Assembly (NCBI RefSeq): GCF_008704655.1
Contig: NZ_CP023688.1
Location: 8,435,001 to 8,499,000 of the forward strand
DNA: 64,000 nt
Origin: Streptomyces rimosus
Lineage (GTDB): Bacteria; Actinomycetota; Actinomycetes; Streptomycetales; Streptomycetaceae
Direction of reading: 5' to 3'
A program made the position numbers and the translations under genes. A model generated the notes under the pieces. It made no database searches and was not told the origin of the DNA. It was given only the letters and a program-made list of their open reading frames with translations. Positions within the stretch are counted from its first letter, which is position 1. Each line of letters opens with the position of its first letter. Positions 25,044 through 33,106 of the stretch are shown here, piece by piece.

Positions 25044-26450
25044 GTGACCGCATTACGTACGCGCCGTCGGCCTCGTGCTCTCGCTCTCCTTGCCGTCGGG
25101 GCGGCACTGGCCGGTGCGCTCGTCGCCTCACCTGCCGGCGCGGCCCCGGCCGGTGACATCCGTATCAACGAAGTGGTGACCACCGGGGACGTCGAGGACT
25201 CGGTCGAGCTGTACAACAAGGGCACCGCTACGGTCGACATCTCGGGCTGGATTCTCAAGGACGACAAGGACGGCTCGAAGTACAAGATCGCCTCCGGAAC
25301 CACGCTGGCCGCGGGCGCTTTTCGTGCCTTCGACGTCCACGACGCGTTCGGGCTGGGAGCGGATGACAAGGCTCGTCTGTACCTGCCGGACGGCAAGACG
25401 CTGGTCGACAGTTTCTCCTGGAGCAAGCATTCCGGCCCTTCCTGGTCACGCTGCCCCGACGGCATCGGGGCCTTCCAGACGGTCGTAATGACGCTGGGGG
25501 CCCCAAACGACTGTGGCGGTGACGGCATCACGCCCGTGCCGTGGCCCGGCAGCAACTCCGTGACGGACGCTGACGCTTCCAATGTCTTCGGGGAGGACCT
25601 CAGCGGCCTTTACCAGGACGGCAACATCATGTGGGGCGCCCAGAACAGCGGCAAGCTGTGGCGCCTGGTCCGTAACGGCTCCGGCGGCTGGACCCCCGAC
25701 ACCAGCAGCGGCTGGAGATCCGGCAAGGCCCTGCGCTTCCCCGGCGGCTCCGGGCACCCCGACAGCGAGGGCGTCACCGTGACCGGCAACGGTTCCGCGG
25801 GCGGCGTCTTCGTCGCCAGTGAACGCAACGGTGACGTCTCCGGCACCAGCCGCCTGTCCGTCCTGAAGTACGACGTCTCCGGCACCGGCTCCGCGCTGAC
25901 CGCCGTCAAGGAGTGGAACCTCACCTCCGACCTGCCGCCGGTCGGCTCCAACCTCGGCTTCGAGGGCATCACCTGGGTCCCCGATACCTACCTGACCCGG
26001 GCCGCCTTCAAGGATGCCTCCACCGGCGCCGCTTATGACCCGGCCCGCTACGGCGCCCACAGTGGGGGCGTGTTCTTCGCCGGAGTCGAAGGTACGGGGA
26101 CGATCTACGGTTACGTCCTTCAGGACTCCGGCGCCTTCACCCGCGTCGCGTCCGTCAACAGCGGCATGCGTGGCGTCATGGAACTCCAGTGGGAACCCCG
26201 GGCCGCCCGCCTGTGGGCCGTCTGCGACGACACCTGCGGCGGCCAGCACCGCACCTTGCAGGTCGACAAGGCCGGCGCCTTCACCACCACCGCCGTCTAC
26301 AACCGCCCCACCGGCATGCCCAACTACAACAACGAGGGCTTCGCCCTGGCAGGCGCCGACGAGTGCATTGCCGGATCCAAGCCCGTCTACTGGGCCGACG
26401 ACGCCAACGACGACGGCCACGCACTGCGCGAGGGCAGCATCACCTGCTGA
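25044..26450 (+). CDS. Secreted lamin-tail-domain protein with an esterase/phytase-like propeller
   Basis: 468 residues from GTG 25044. A signal peptide (RTRRR, then LALLAVGAALAGALVASPAGA) is followed by a lamin-tail (LTD) beta-sandwich, about 37-145 (IRINEVVTTGDVEDSVELYN, GWILKDDKDGSKY, LGAPNDCG). The rest (about 165-468) looks like a beta-propeller of the esterase-like/phytase-like kind (DLSGLYQDGNIMWGAQNSGKLWR, GFEGITWVP, YNNEGFAL, YWADDAND). Codon 4 is TTA (25053-25055), so translation may depend on bldA. The start has no strong ribosome-binding site. A possible PHO box upstream fits a phosphoester-scavenging role, but that role is inferred. Confidence 0.82.
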   Translation: MTALRTRRRPRALALLAVGAALAGALVASPAGAAPAGDIRINEVVTTGDVEDSVELYNKGTATVDISGWILKDDKDGSKYKIASGTTLAAGAFRAFDVHDAFGLGADDKARLYLPDGKTLVDSFSWSKHSGPSWSRCPDGIGAFQTVVMTLGAPNDCGGDGITPVPWPGSNSVTDADASNVFGEDLSGLYQDGNIMWGAQNSGKLWRLVRNGSGGWTPDTSSGWRSGKALRFPGGSGHPDSEGVTVTGNGSAGGVFVASERNGDVSGTSRLSVLKYDVSGTGSALTAVKEWNLTSDLPPVGSNLGFEGITWVPDTYLTRAAFKDASTGAAYDPARYGAHSGGVFFAGVEGTGTIYGYVLQDSGAFTRVASVNSGMRGVMELQWEPRAARLWAVCDDTCGGQHRTLQVDKAGAFTTTAVYNRPTGMPNYNNEGFALAGADECIAGSKPVYWADDANDDGHALREGSITC

Positions 26451-26494
26451 CCCTTGCCCCGACCCGCCGGTCGCGCCGCGCGCAGCAGTGCGGA

Positions 26495-27412
26495 CTATGT
26501 CTCGGGCGGCTTCGGGAGAGCTTCGCGCAGGCGGTCGAGGAGTGCCCGGGCCGCGGGGCTGGAGGGGCCGGTGGCCTGCCAGGCGAGCGCGATGCGTGCC
26601 CGCATTTCGGGGCGGACGATCCGCATGGTGCGAAGTTGCCCGTCGAGGGGCGATTCGTCCTCCCCGGCAGGTAGTACGGCGATGCCCAGGCCCCGCGCGG
26701 CGAGTCGTACGAGCACGTGCGGGGCGGCCGCCTCGAAGGCGACGCGGGGCCGGAATCCGGCCTGCGAGCAGCCGCGTTCGAGTGCCGCGCGTACCCCGGT
26801 ACCGTGCGGCAGGCAGATCAGCGGTCTGTCGCGGAGATCGGCGAGCGGGATGGTCGTGCCATACGTACGGTCGGGAAGCGGAACGTTGGGCGCGGCGGCG
26901 GCAACCAGCGGGACGTCGATCACGGTCTGGAAGGCCATTCCCGGTGGTGGTACCTCTTCCGCCGTCCCGAGGATGGCGATGTCCAGCTCGCCGGCCAGGA
27001 GGGCGGCCTGCATTCGCTCCGTGGTGTCCTCGGTGAGCGTCAACTCGACCGAGGGGTGGGCGTCGTGGAAGTCCGCGAGCAAAGCGGCGATGTCGAAGAC
27101 GTGGCCGGTGGCGCCGGAGACCAGTCCGAGCGTGACCCGGCCGCGTAGCAGTCCCGTGTACGCGTCCACCGTCTGCCGCACCGCCTCCGCCGCGGCCAGT
27201 GCGGCACGGGCGTGCGGCAGGACCGCCCGGCCCACCTCGGTCGGTGTCACCGACCGTCCGGAGCGGTCGAGCAGCGGCTGCCCCACTTCCTTCTCCAACT
27301 GGCGGATCTGGGCGCTCAAGCCGGGCTGCGCCAGGTGCAGCCGGGCCGCGGCGCGGGTGAAGCCTCCCTCCTCGACCACGGAGACGAAGTAGCGCAGCTG
27401 ACGCAGTTCCAT
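26495..27412 (-). CDS. LysR family transcriptional regulator
   Basis: 305 residues from ATG 27412 (MELRQLRYF, the classic LysR start). The winged helix (FTRAAARLHLAQPGLSAQIRQLEKEVG) and the periplasmic-binding-like effector domain (about 90-295; LGLVSGATGHVFDIAALLADF, GELDIAILG, ARGLGIAVLPAG) are complete. It is divergent from the mycothiol-dependent enzyme gene with a 71-bp gap, the usual arrangement for a LysR protein and its target. It converges on the lamin-tail gene. Confidence 0.93.
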   Translation of the reverse strand: MELRQLRYFVSVVEEGGFTRAAARLHLAQPGLSAQIRQLEKEVGQPLLDRSGRSVTPTEVGRAVLPHARAALAAAEAVRQTVDAYTGLLRGRVTLGLVSGATGHVFDIAALLADFHDAHPSVELTLTEDTTERMQAALLAGELDIAILGTAEEVPPPGMAFQTVIDVPLVAAAAPNVPLPDRTYGTTIPLADLRDRPLICLPHGTGVRAALERGCSQAGFRPRVAFEAAAPHVLVRLAARGLGIAVLPAGEDESPLDGQLRTMRIVRPEMRARIALAWQATGPSSPAARALLDRLREALPKPPET

Positions 27413-27483
27413 AACCAGTGATTCTAGGTGCCAGCAGAACCATCTATTGGAGATATGGCCCTGTCGGCGGCAGGCTTGATCAC

Positions 27484-28140
27484 ATGGAGAACGCGACACC
27501 GCGCAAAGGGAACAAGTCCGAGATCAGAGCCGCGATTTCGGCGGAACGCCGCGAACTTGCCGACCTGTTGGACACTCTCCGGGCCGACCAGTGGGAGGGG
27601 CAGAGCCTCTGTGCGGGATGGCGGGTGCGTGAGGTGGCAGCACACATGTCGATGGGGTTCCGGCTCCGCTTGCCCGCGATGCTCGGCGAGTTGGCCAAGG
27701 CGCGCGGGAACCTCCACCGGATGACCGACCGGGTCGCGCGCAAGGACGCGGCCGCCCATTCCACCGCCGCACTCGCCGCCTTCCTCCGGGACAACGCCGA
27801 TCACCCCTGGGCCCCACCGGTCGGCGGGCTCGCGGCGGCGCTCGGCCACGACGTGGTGCACGGGCTGGACATCACCGTCGCGCTCGGCCTCGACCGGCGG
27901 GTCCCCGAGGACCGGCTGCGCATCCTGCTCGACGCGATCCGGCCCAGCAGCCTGAAGTTCTTCGGCGCCGACCTCGACGGGGTGCGGCTGTATGCCGAGG
28001 ACCTCGACTGGTCGTACGGCTCGGGCTCGCCGCTGTACGGCTCCGCCCAGGACCTCCTGCTGCTGGCATACGGGCGCAGGGTTCCAGGCAGCCGGCTACG
28101 AGGAGAGCCGAGCAGCCGCTTCACCCTGCCGGCCGGGTGA
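27484..28140 (+). CDS. Maleylpyruvate isomerase family mycothiol-dependent enzyme
   Basis: 218 residues, DinB-like four-helix fold. The first metal histidine stands in WRVREVAAHMSMG (about residue 53), and a second motif is ALGHDVVHGLDI (about 120-131). The start region ISAERRELADLLDTLRADQWEGQSLCAGW is typical of the TIGR03083 family. Such enzymes use mycothiol, the actinobacterial thiol, for isomerisation or conjugation. The true substrate is unknown. Divergent from the LysR gene, which probably regulates it. ATG 27484 is the best start; the upstream in-frame ATG would run into the LysR control region. Confidence 0.85.
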   Translation: MENATPRKGNKSEIRAAISAERRELADLLDTLRADQWEGQSLCAGWRVREVAAHMSMGFRLRLPAMLGELAKARGNLHRMTDRVARKDAAAHSTAALAAFLRDNADHPWAPPVGGLAAALGHDVVHGLDITVALGLDRRVPEDRLRILLDAIRPSSLKFFGADLDGVRLYAEDLDWSYGSGSPLYGSAQDLLLLAYGRRVPGSRLRGEPSSRFTLPAG

Positions 28141-28420
28141 GCACAAACCGTGCTACCGGCTCCGCCCGTCCGCGTCCCCGCTTCCCGCCGGTGGCGTTCG
28201 TGGCCCCGGAGTCTTGTGCGTACCCGGTGCTGCCACGACTCTGGTGTGGTGGCCCGCCTTTCCGGGCACGGTGCGGCGGCTCAGGGCCCCTAGCTTGCGG
28301 GACGTGGCCGCCGACGTGATGCCGCGGGGGCGTGCGCGTGGACCGGGCCCGCCGGGCCTGCCGTACACGGTGCCCGGAGCGTGGCCGGGCCGGCCCATCG
28401 GAGGAGAGGACGGTTCGCTC

Positions 28421-30304
28421 GTGCCATCACCGAACGGTTGTTACGTCGGCCCGTCGTTCCTGGCGGTGGCCAATCCCGGATTCGAGCAGGGCGAGCAGGG
28501 GTGGGTCTGGGGCGACGGCACCGGCGTCGCCACCGGTAATCCGCACACCGGACGCTGCAACGCGTACCTGGATGCCGGGCGGGAACGGCAGGTGCGGCAG
28601 GTGGTCACCGCGAGCGGGAAGGGCATGTACGACGTGTCCGCGTGGATCGCCGCGGGCGGGCCGCGTGGTGCGTTCCAGGTACGGGTCAACGGCGCGCCGG
28701 CCGGTGAGGTCGCCGTCGCGGACCGCTCTTTCTATTCCCGCCACACCGTCTCGCGGGTCGCCCTGAGAAAAGGGGACCGGATGGAGATCGTGTTCGCGTC
28801 CGGTGGCGCGTGGGTCAATGTGGATGACGTCATGCTGTCCCCCGCGGCCCCGGCCGATCCGCGGGTCACGTCCTCCGATCCCCTGCTGGCGGAGATGTTC
28901 GAGTGGGCCAAGCGCAAGGCCAACAGCTGGGTTCATTTGCCCGGCACCGTCGGGCCCCTGAACGTGGACGAGAGGCAGCCCAGCGGTTCCGGCACCGCGG
29001 CCTATGCTCCCTCGTACTGGGCCGGGTACGCGCACCGGAGTGGTTACTACGCGCGCGATACCGCCCATCAGGTCGCCGGAGCCCAGATTCTGGGGCTGAT
29101 CGAAGAGAACAAGACCATGCTGGGCTCTTTCGCCGCTTCGGCGGTCGCCGCCCATGTGTATTACCCGGTGTGGGCGTACAACTTCGACGCCCGGACGTAT
29201 CTGAGCATCGACTATCACAGCCCCGACTTCTTCGTGCGCGAGGTGCCCGCGCCCTTCGAACTGGTGGAGAAGACGGAACAGGCGTACCGGTGGAGCGGTG
29301 ACGCCTTCTACATCGACGACGCCATGTGGGATTTCTGCCGTCACACCACCATGGAATTCGTCGAAGAACACGACCGGCTCAAACCCAACGGTGTCGCCGA
29401 GGGCACGGGGCGGGGAATTTTCCAGGGGGCGGCCAGCTACAACGAGGGCAGCGGCGAGCAACTGGTCGAGGCAGGCGACGCGTTCGCCTCCCAGTACCGG
29501 GCCTATCTGGCCGCCTCGGCCCTCGCGGCGGCCCGGGGTGAGGAGGAACAAGCGGCGCGGTATGCCGACCGGGCAGTGGAACTGCGCAGGTACTTCCATC
29601 ACGGCTGGGTCGCGAACCAAGGGGCCGCGATGACACGCGCCTATGACCTCTCCGGTGCCCCGCTGTCCGGCTGGGGCAGGGAGAACAGCTGGTTCATGCC
29701 CATGAAACGTCTGCTGCTGCCGGGGCCGCGCAATGACGCCTACCTCGACTACATCGATGAAATGGCCGGGGGAGCGGGGAAACCGGTGAACATCGAGGCG
29801 ATCACGTATCTGCCGGACACCTTCTTCGCCAACGACCGTGACGAGCAGGCGTGGAAGTGGATGCGCCATGTCTACGACCACCGCAACGACCGCCATCCCG
29901 TCGCCGCGCAGGGCATCAACGGCGACTATCCGGAAGTCGCGTTCACCCTCGTCTCACAGACCGTCGAGGGACTGATGGGATTCCGCCCGGACGCGCCCCG
30001 CGCCAGGGTGAGCACCCGCTCCCACCTGCCCCGCGACATCGACTGGGTGCGGGCCGACAACATCCCCGTCGGCGACGGCTTCTTCGGTCTGCGGCACGAC
30101 GGCACCCACCGGTCCACGCTCACGAACGCCACCTCGAAGGCGTACACGTGGCAGGCCCGTTTCCCGGGCGACCACCGCACCGTAAGGGCCGACGGACGGC
30201 CGCACGAGTTCCAGCGGAGAGCGCTCCACGGCAGCGTCCACACCTGCGTGAACGTACGGATACCGCCGGGCGGGACCGCGACCGTGGAGATCGACCGCGA
30301 ATAA
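28421..30304 (+). CDS. Six-hairpin glycosidase-like protein with N-terminal carbohydrate-binding-like domain
   Basis: 627 residues from GTG 28421, with GGAGGAG about 14 bases upstream. Residues about 12-140 look like a jelly-roll carbohydrate-binding module (ANPGFEQGEQGWVWGDGTG; AWVNVDDVMLSP). The remaining 480 residues resemble (alpha/alpha)6 six-hairpin glycosidases: GPLNVDERQPSG, YARDTAHQVAGAQILGL, YRWSGDAFYIDDAMWDFCRHT, EGTGRGIFQGAASYNEG, and GVAWN-like final beta region with HVYDHRND. The acid/base cannot be fixed from sequence alone. No signal peptide is visible, which is odd for a polysaccharide enzyme; either the start is wrong, or it acts inside the cell or leaves by another route. 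It stands alone. Confidence 0.72.
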   Translation: MPSPNGCYVGPSFLAVANPGFEQGEQGWVWGDGTGVATGNPHTGRCNAYLDAGRERQVRQVVTASGKGMYDVSAWIAAGGPRGAFQVRVNGAPAGEVAVADRSFYSRHTVSRVALRKGDRMEIVFASGGAWVNVDDVMLSPAAPADPRVTSSDPLLAEMFEWAKRKANSWVHLPGTVGPLNVDERQPSGSGTAAYAPSYWAGYAHRSGYYARDTAHQVAGAQILGLIEENKTMLGSFAASAVAAHVYYPVWAYNFDARTYLSIDYHSPDFFVREVPAPFELVEKTEQAYRWSGDAFYIDDAMWDFCRHTTMEFVEEHDRLKPNGVAEGTGRGIFQGAASYNEGSGEQLVEAGDAFASQYRAYLAASALAAARGEEEQAARYADRAVELRRYFHHGWVANQGAAMTRAYDLSGAPLSGWGRENSWFMPMKRLLLPGPRNDAYLDYIDEMAGGAGKPVNIEAITYLPDTFFANDRDEQAWKWMRHVYDHRNDRHPVAAQGINGDYPEVAFTLVSQTVEGLMGFRPDAPRARVSTRSHLPRDIDWVRADNIPVGDGFFGLRHDGTHRSTLTNATSKAYTWQARFPGDHRTVRADGRPHEFQRRALHGSVHTCVNVRIPPGGTATVEIDRE

Positions 30305-30309
30305 CCGGT

Positions 30310-30474
30310 TCCCATCCGGCCGCCCCGTACGGGGCCCATCTCCTGGCGAGCCGACGCGAATTCACGGATGACGACCTGCTCGTCCACGCCCTGTCCGACA
30401 CCGGCGGACTCGTCCTGTACCACCTGCTGCTGCGCTCTTCAGGGGGCGGCCGCACGGCGGGCAGTTGCCCGTGA
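30310..30474 (+). other. Possible remnant of a coding region
   Basis: The frame ending at 30474 has strongly biased codons and reads like a protein C-terminus (EFTDDDLLVHALSDTGGLVL, then YHLLLRS), but no start in a sensible place. It follows the glycosidase-like gene directly. I see no other gene between 30304 and 30656. Confidence 0.25.
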
Positions 30475-30655
30475 CGCACGCCCTATGGGCCCCGCGAGCG
30501 ATGCCTGGGGGCCAGGGGGCGCGTGGCTGGAGCTCGCGGTCAAACGGAAGGCGCAGGTCCGTTTTTTCGGAACCCATCCGCCTTGTTGGCTGAATTTCGC
30601 CTGGGTACCCTTGCCGATGATCAGCACTGTGACCTGCAGAAAGAGGACTCTCCCC

Positions 30656-31060
30656 ATGCGCAACCACACTCGGGCCGGCGTCATTCTCGCCACCTCCCTC
30701 CTCACGGCCGCGGGTCTGGCCGCTCCGGCTTCGGCCGCCGGTTCGGCCGCCGCGGTCCGCAACGCGGGTCCCTCCTGCACCTCGCTCTCCAACGGCACGC
30801 TCTGCGTGGGCATCCTCGACGGCGGCCACACCGTGAACGTCGTGTACGGGAAGACCGGCGGCTCCCCGGTGACCGTGAAGCTGGGCTACCGGAAGGGCAA
30901 CACGAAGCACCTCAGCAACGCGTACACGGTCAAGAAGGGAGACACGAAGACGTACAAGTTCAAGAACCAGAACCTGGGCTGCAGCACGATCTACGGTCTC
31001 CTGGCCGTCGCGGACCAGGGCAACTTCGAGACGCCGGGTCTGCACAACACGGGCTGCTGA
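30656..31060 (+). CDS. Small secreted protein, unknown function
   Basis: 134 residues with a clean signal peptide (MRNHTRAGVILATSLLTAAG, cleavage after ASA near 28). The mature part of about 106 residues is basic and beta-rich, with four cysteines (SCTSLSNGTLC, LGCSTIYG and a C-terminal Cys) that could form two disulfides. It repeats the pattern GKTGGSPVTVKLGYRKGN and VKKGDTKTYKF. I do not recognise a family. AAGAGGA stands about nine bases before the ATG. A good hairpin follows, so it is probably a single-gene transcript. A role outside the cell or at the wall is likely. Confidence 0.75.
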   Translation: MRNHTRAGVILATSLLTAAGLAAPASAAGSAAAVRNAGPSCTSLSNGTLCVGILDGGHTVNVVYGKTGGSPVTVKLGYRKGNTKHLSNAYTVKKGDTKTYKFKNQNLGCSTIYGLLAVADQGNFETPGLHNTGC

Positions 31061-31066
31061 GCATCT

Positions 31067-31097
31067 CGCCGCCCGGTAGGCACGGTGCCGGGCGGCG
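31067..31097 (+). terminator. Rho-independent-like terminator
   Basis: Perfect 10-bp arms CGCCGCCCGG and CCGGGCGGCG with an 11-nt loop begin six bases after the stop of the small secreted protein and are followed by the T-rich TTGTTCTTG. Confidence 0.75.
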
Positions 31098-31175
31098 TGC
31101 GTTGTTCTTGCAGGCTGTGCCAGCGTCCGGGACGGGGCTGCTGCGCAGAGCCTGCCCCGGCAGGCCGGGCCCGGC

Positions 31176-31946
31176 TCAGTCCTCGTACGGCAGCAGGTCA
31201 GGACGCTTCGGCGGGCGGCCGTCTCCGCTGGAGCGACCGGTGAGGCGTCTGCCGATCCATGGCATCAGGTGGCGGCGCGCGAAGCGTACGTCCGCGGTGC
31301 GCCGTGCGGTCCAGCGCGGCGGTACGAACGCCGGGAGCGGCGCGTCCCAGTCGGACTCGGGCGGGAAGCCGAGGGCCTGCCAGACGGCCTCGGCCACGCG
31401 TTCGTGACCGGCGCTGTTCAGGTGGAGGCGGTCGTCCGCCCACATCCGCGGGTCGGCCAGGGCGCGGGAGGAGAAGAGGTCCACCACGATGGCGCCGTGC
31501 CGCTCGGCCAGCATGTCGATGTGCGCGAAGAGCTGTTCCATGCGGGGACGGAAGCGTTCCAGGACCGGGCCCTGCCGTCCCGGGCTGCGCATCAGTACGA
31601 GCTGTCCGCAGTCCTTGGCCAGCCGTTCCGCGGCCTCCTCCAGGAGGGCGCAGACCCGGTTCACGTCGCACTTGGGCCGCAGCACGTCGTTCAGCCCGCC
31701 CACCAGCGTGACCAGGTCCGCGCCCATCGCGGCGGCGGGGCCGGCCTGCTCGGCGGCGATCTGCCCGATCAGCTTGCCGCGCACCGCGAGGTTGGCGTAG
31801 CGGAAGCCGGGGGTGCGGGCCGCGAGCCGTGCGGCCAGCAGATCGGCCCAGCCCCGGTACGAGCCGTCCGGCAGGGCGTCGGACATGCCCTCGGTGAAGC
31901 TGTCGCCCACCGCGACGAAACTGGTGTAGGTGGCATTGATCTCCAT
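31176..31946 (-). CDS. SGNH/GDSL hydrolase
   Basis: 256 residues from ATG 31946 (MEINATYTSF); an in-frame ATG at 31958 is possible. Block I is VAVGDSFTEG with the nucleophile serine at residue 16, block II has the conserved Gly, block III is GGLND with the oxyanion Asn, and block V is DDRLHLNSAGH with the Asp-His pair. No signal peptide, so it is a cytosolic esterase or lipase-like enzyme. The C-terminal tail is basic (RRLTGR) and disordered. The substrate is not known. It ends 79 bp from the small secreted gene, convergent. Confidence 0.9.
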   Translation of the reverse strand: MEINATYTSFVAVGDSFTEGMSDALPDGSYRGWADLLAARLAARTPGFRYANLAVRGKLIGQIAAEQAGPAAAMGADLVTLVGGLNDVLRPKCDVNRVCALLEEAAERLAKDCGQLVLMRSPGRQGPVLERFRPRMEQLFAHIDMLAERHGAIVVDLFSSRALADPRMWADDRLHLNSAGHERVAEAVWQALGFPPESDWDAPLPAFVPPRWTARRTADVRFARRHLMPWIGRRLTGRSSGDGRPPKRPDLLPYED

Positions 31947-32053
31947 GGCGGGAGGCATCCTACCGGGGCGGGAGCGGGGCCCCGGACGGGCCGCCCGGCG
32001 CGGGAAGGACCCGGGCCCCAGGACGCGGAGATCCGCGTCCCGGGGCCCCGCCC

Positions 32054-33106
32054 CTACCGCCTGGCCGTGCTCCCGGCCGGCCCGGCCTTCCGGGGCTGCT
32101 GCTGGAGCACCAGCTCCCGCAGCACGTCCTCCATCGTGACCAGGCCCGCCAGCCGGCCGTCCTTGCCGATCACCGCGGCCAGGTGCGTACGGGAGGCCCG
32201 CATCGCCGTCAGGACGTCGTCCAGCGGCGTCTCGGCCCGTACGCGCGCGATCGGCCGCAGCGCGGACAGCGGGAACGGCAGATCGCGCGGCGAGGCGTCG
32301 AGCGCGTCCTTGACGTGCAGGTAGCCCAGGATGCGCTGGGTGCTGTCGACGACCGGGAAGCGCGAGAAGCCGGAGGTCGCGGCCAGTTCCTCGACGCCTT
32401 CGGGGGTGACGCCGAGCCGGGCCGTGACCACCTTGGTCACCGGCACCACCACGTCGGCGACCGGACGGCGCCCCAGCTCAAGGGCGTCCCGCAGGCGCTC
32501 CTTCGCCCGGTCGTCCAGCAGCCCGGCGGCCTGCGAGTCCTCGACCATCTTCGCCAGCTGGTCGTCGGAGAAGGTCGCGGCCACCTCGTCCTTGGCCTCC
32601 ACCCGCAGCAGCCGCAGCAGCGCGTTGGCGAACGCGTTGATCGCGAAGATCACCGGGCGCAGCGCGCGGGTCAGCGCGACCAGCGGCGGTCCCAGCAGCA
32701 GCGCCGTACGCACCGGCTCGGCCAGCGCGACGTTCTTCGGCACCATCTCGCCGAAGAGCATGTGCAGGTACGTCGCCACGGCCAGTGCGAGGACGAAGGA
32801 GACCGGGTGCACCAGGACCGCCGGCACGCCGACCGTGTCGAAGACCGGCTCCAGGAGGTGGGCGATGGCGGGCTCGGCGACGGCGCCGAGCACCAGGGTG
32901 CACAGGGTGATGCCCAGCTGCGCGGCCGCCAGCACGCCTGAGACGTGCTGGAGCCCCCACAGGACCCGGTCCGCGCGGCGGTCGCCGTCCTCCGCGTGCG
33001 GCTCGATCTGACTGCGGCGCACCGAGATCATCGCGAACTCGGCGCCCACGAAGAAGGCGTTGACGACCAGCGTGAGCAGGCCGATGAACAGCTGGAGGGC
33101 GGTCAT
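32054..33106 (-). CDS. CNNM/CBS-domain membrane protein (hemolysin-C family), second gene
   Basis: 350 residues. The DUF21/CNNM membrane domain (about 1-185) has three to four helices (LFIGLLTLVVNAFFVGAEFAM, then LAAAQLGITLCTLVLGAVAEP and GEMVPKNVALAEP). Two CBS domains follow (about 205-330; FSRFPVVDSTQRILGYLHVKD and HLAAVIGKDGRLAGLVTMED). Unlike its partner it lacks the C-terminal CorC_HlyC domain. The family is linked to Mg2+/Co2+ transport. Its ATG overlaps the partner stop (ATGA, 33103-33106), so the two are translationally coupled and may form a heteromeric transporter. Confidence 0.9.
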   Translation of the reverse strand: MTALQLFIGLLTLVVNAFFVGAEFAMISVRRSQIEPHAEDGDRRADRVLWGLQHVSGVLAAAQLGITLCTLVLGAVAEPAIAHLLEPVFDTVGVPAVLVHPVSFVLALAVATYLHMLFGEMVPKNVALAEPVRTALLLGPPLVALTRALRPVIFAINAFANALLRLLRVEAKDEVAATFSDDQLAKMVEDSQAAGLLDDRAKERLRDALELGRRPVADVVVPVTKVVTARLGVTPEGVEELAATSGFSRFPVVDSTQRILGYLHVKDALDASPRDLPFPLSALRPIARVRAETPLDDVLTAMRASRTHLAAVIGKDGRLAGLVTMEDVLRELVLQQQPRKAGPAGSTARR

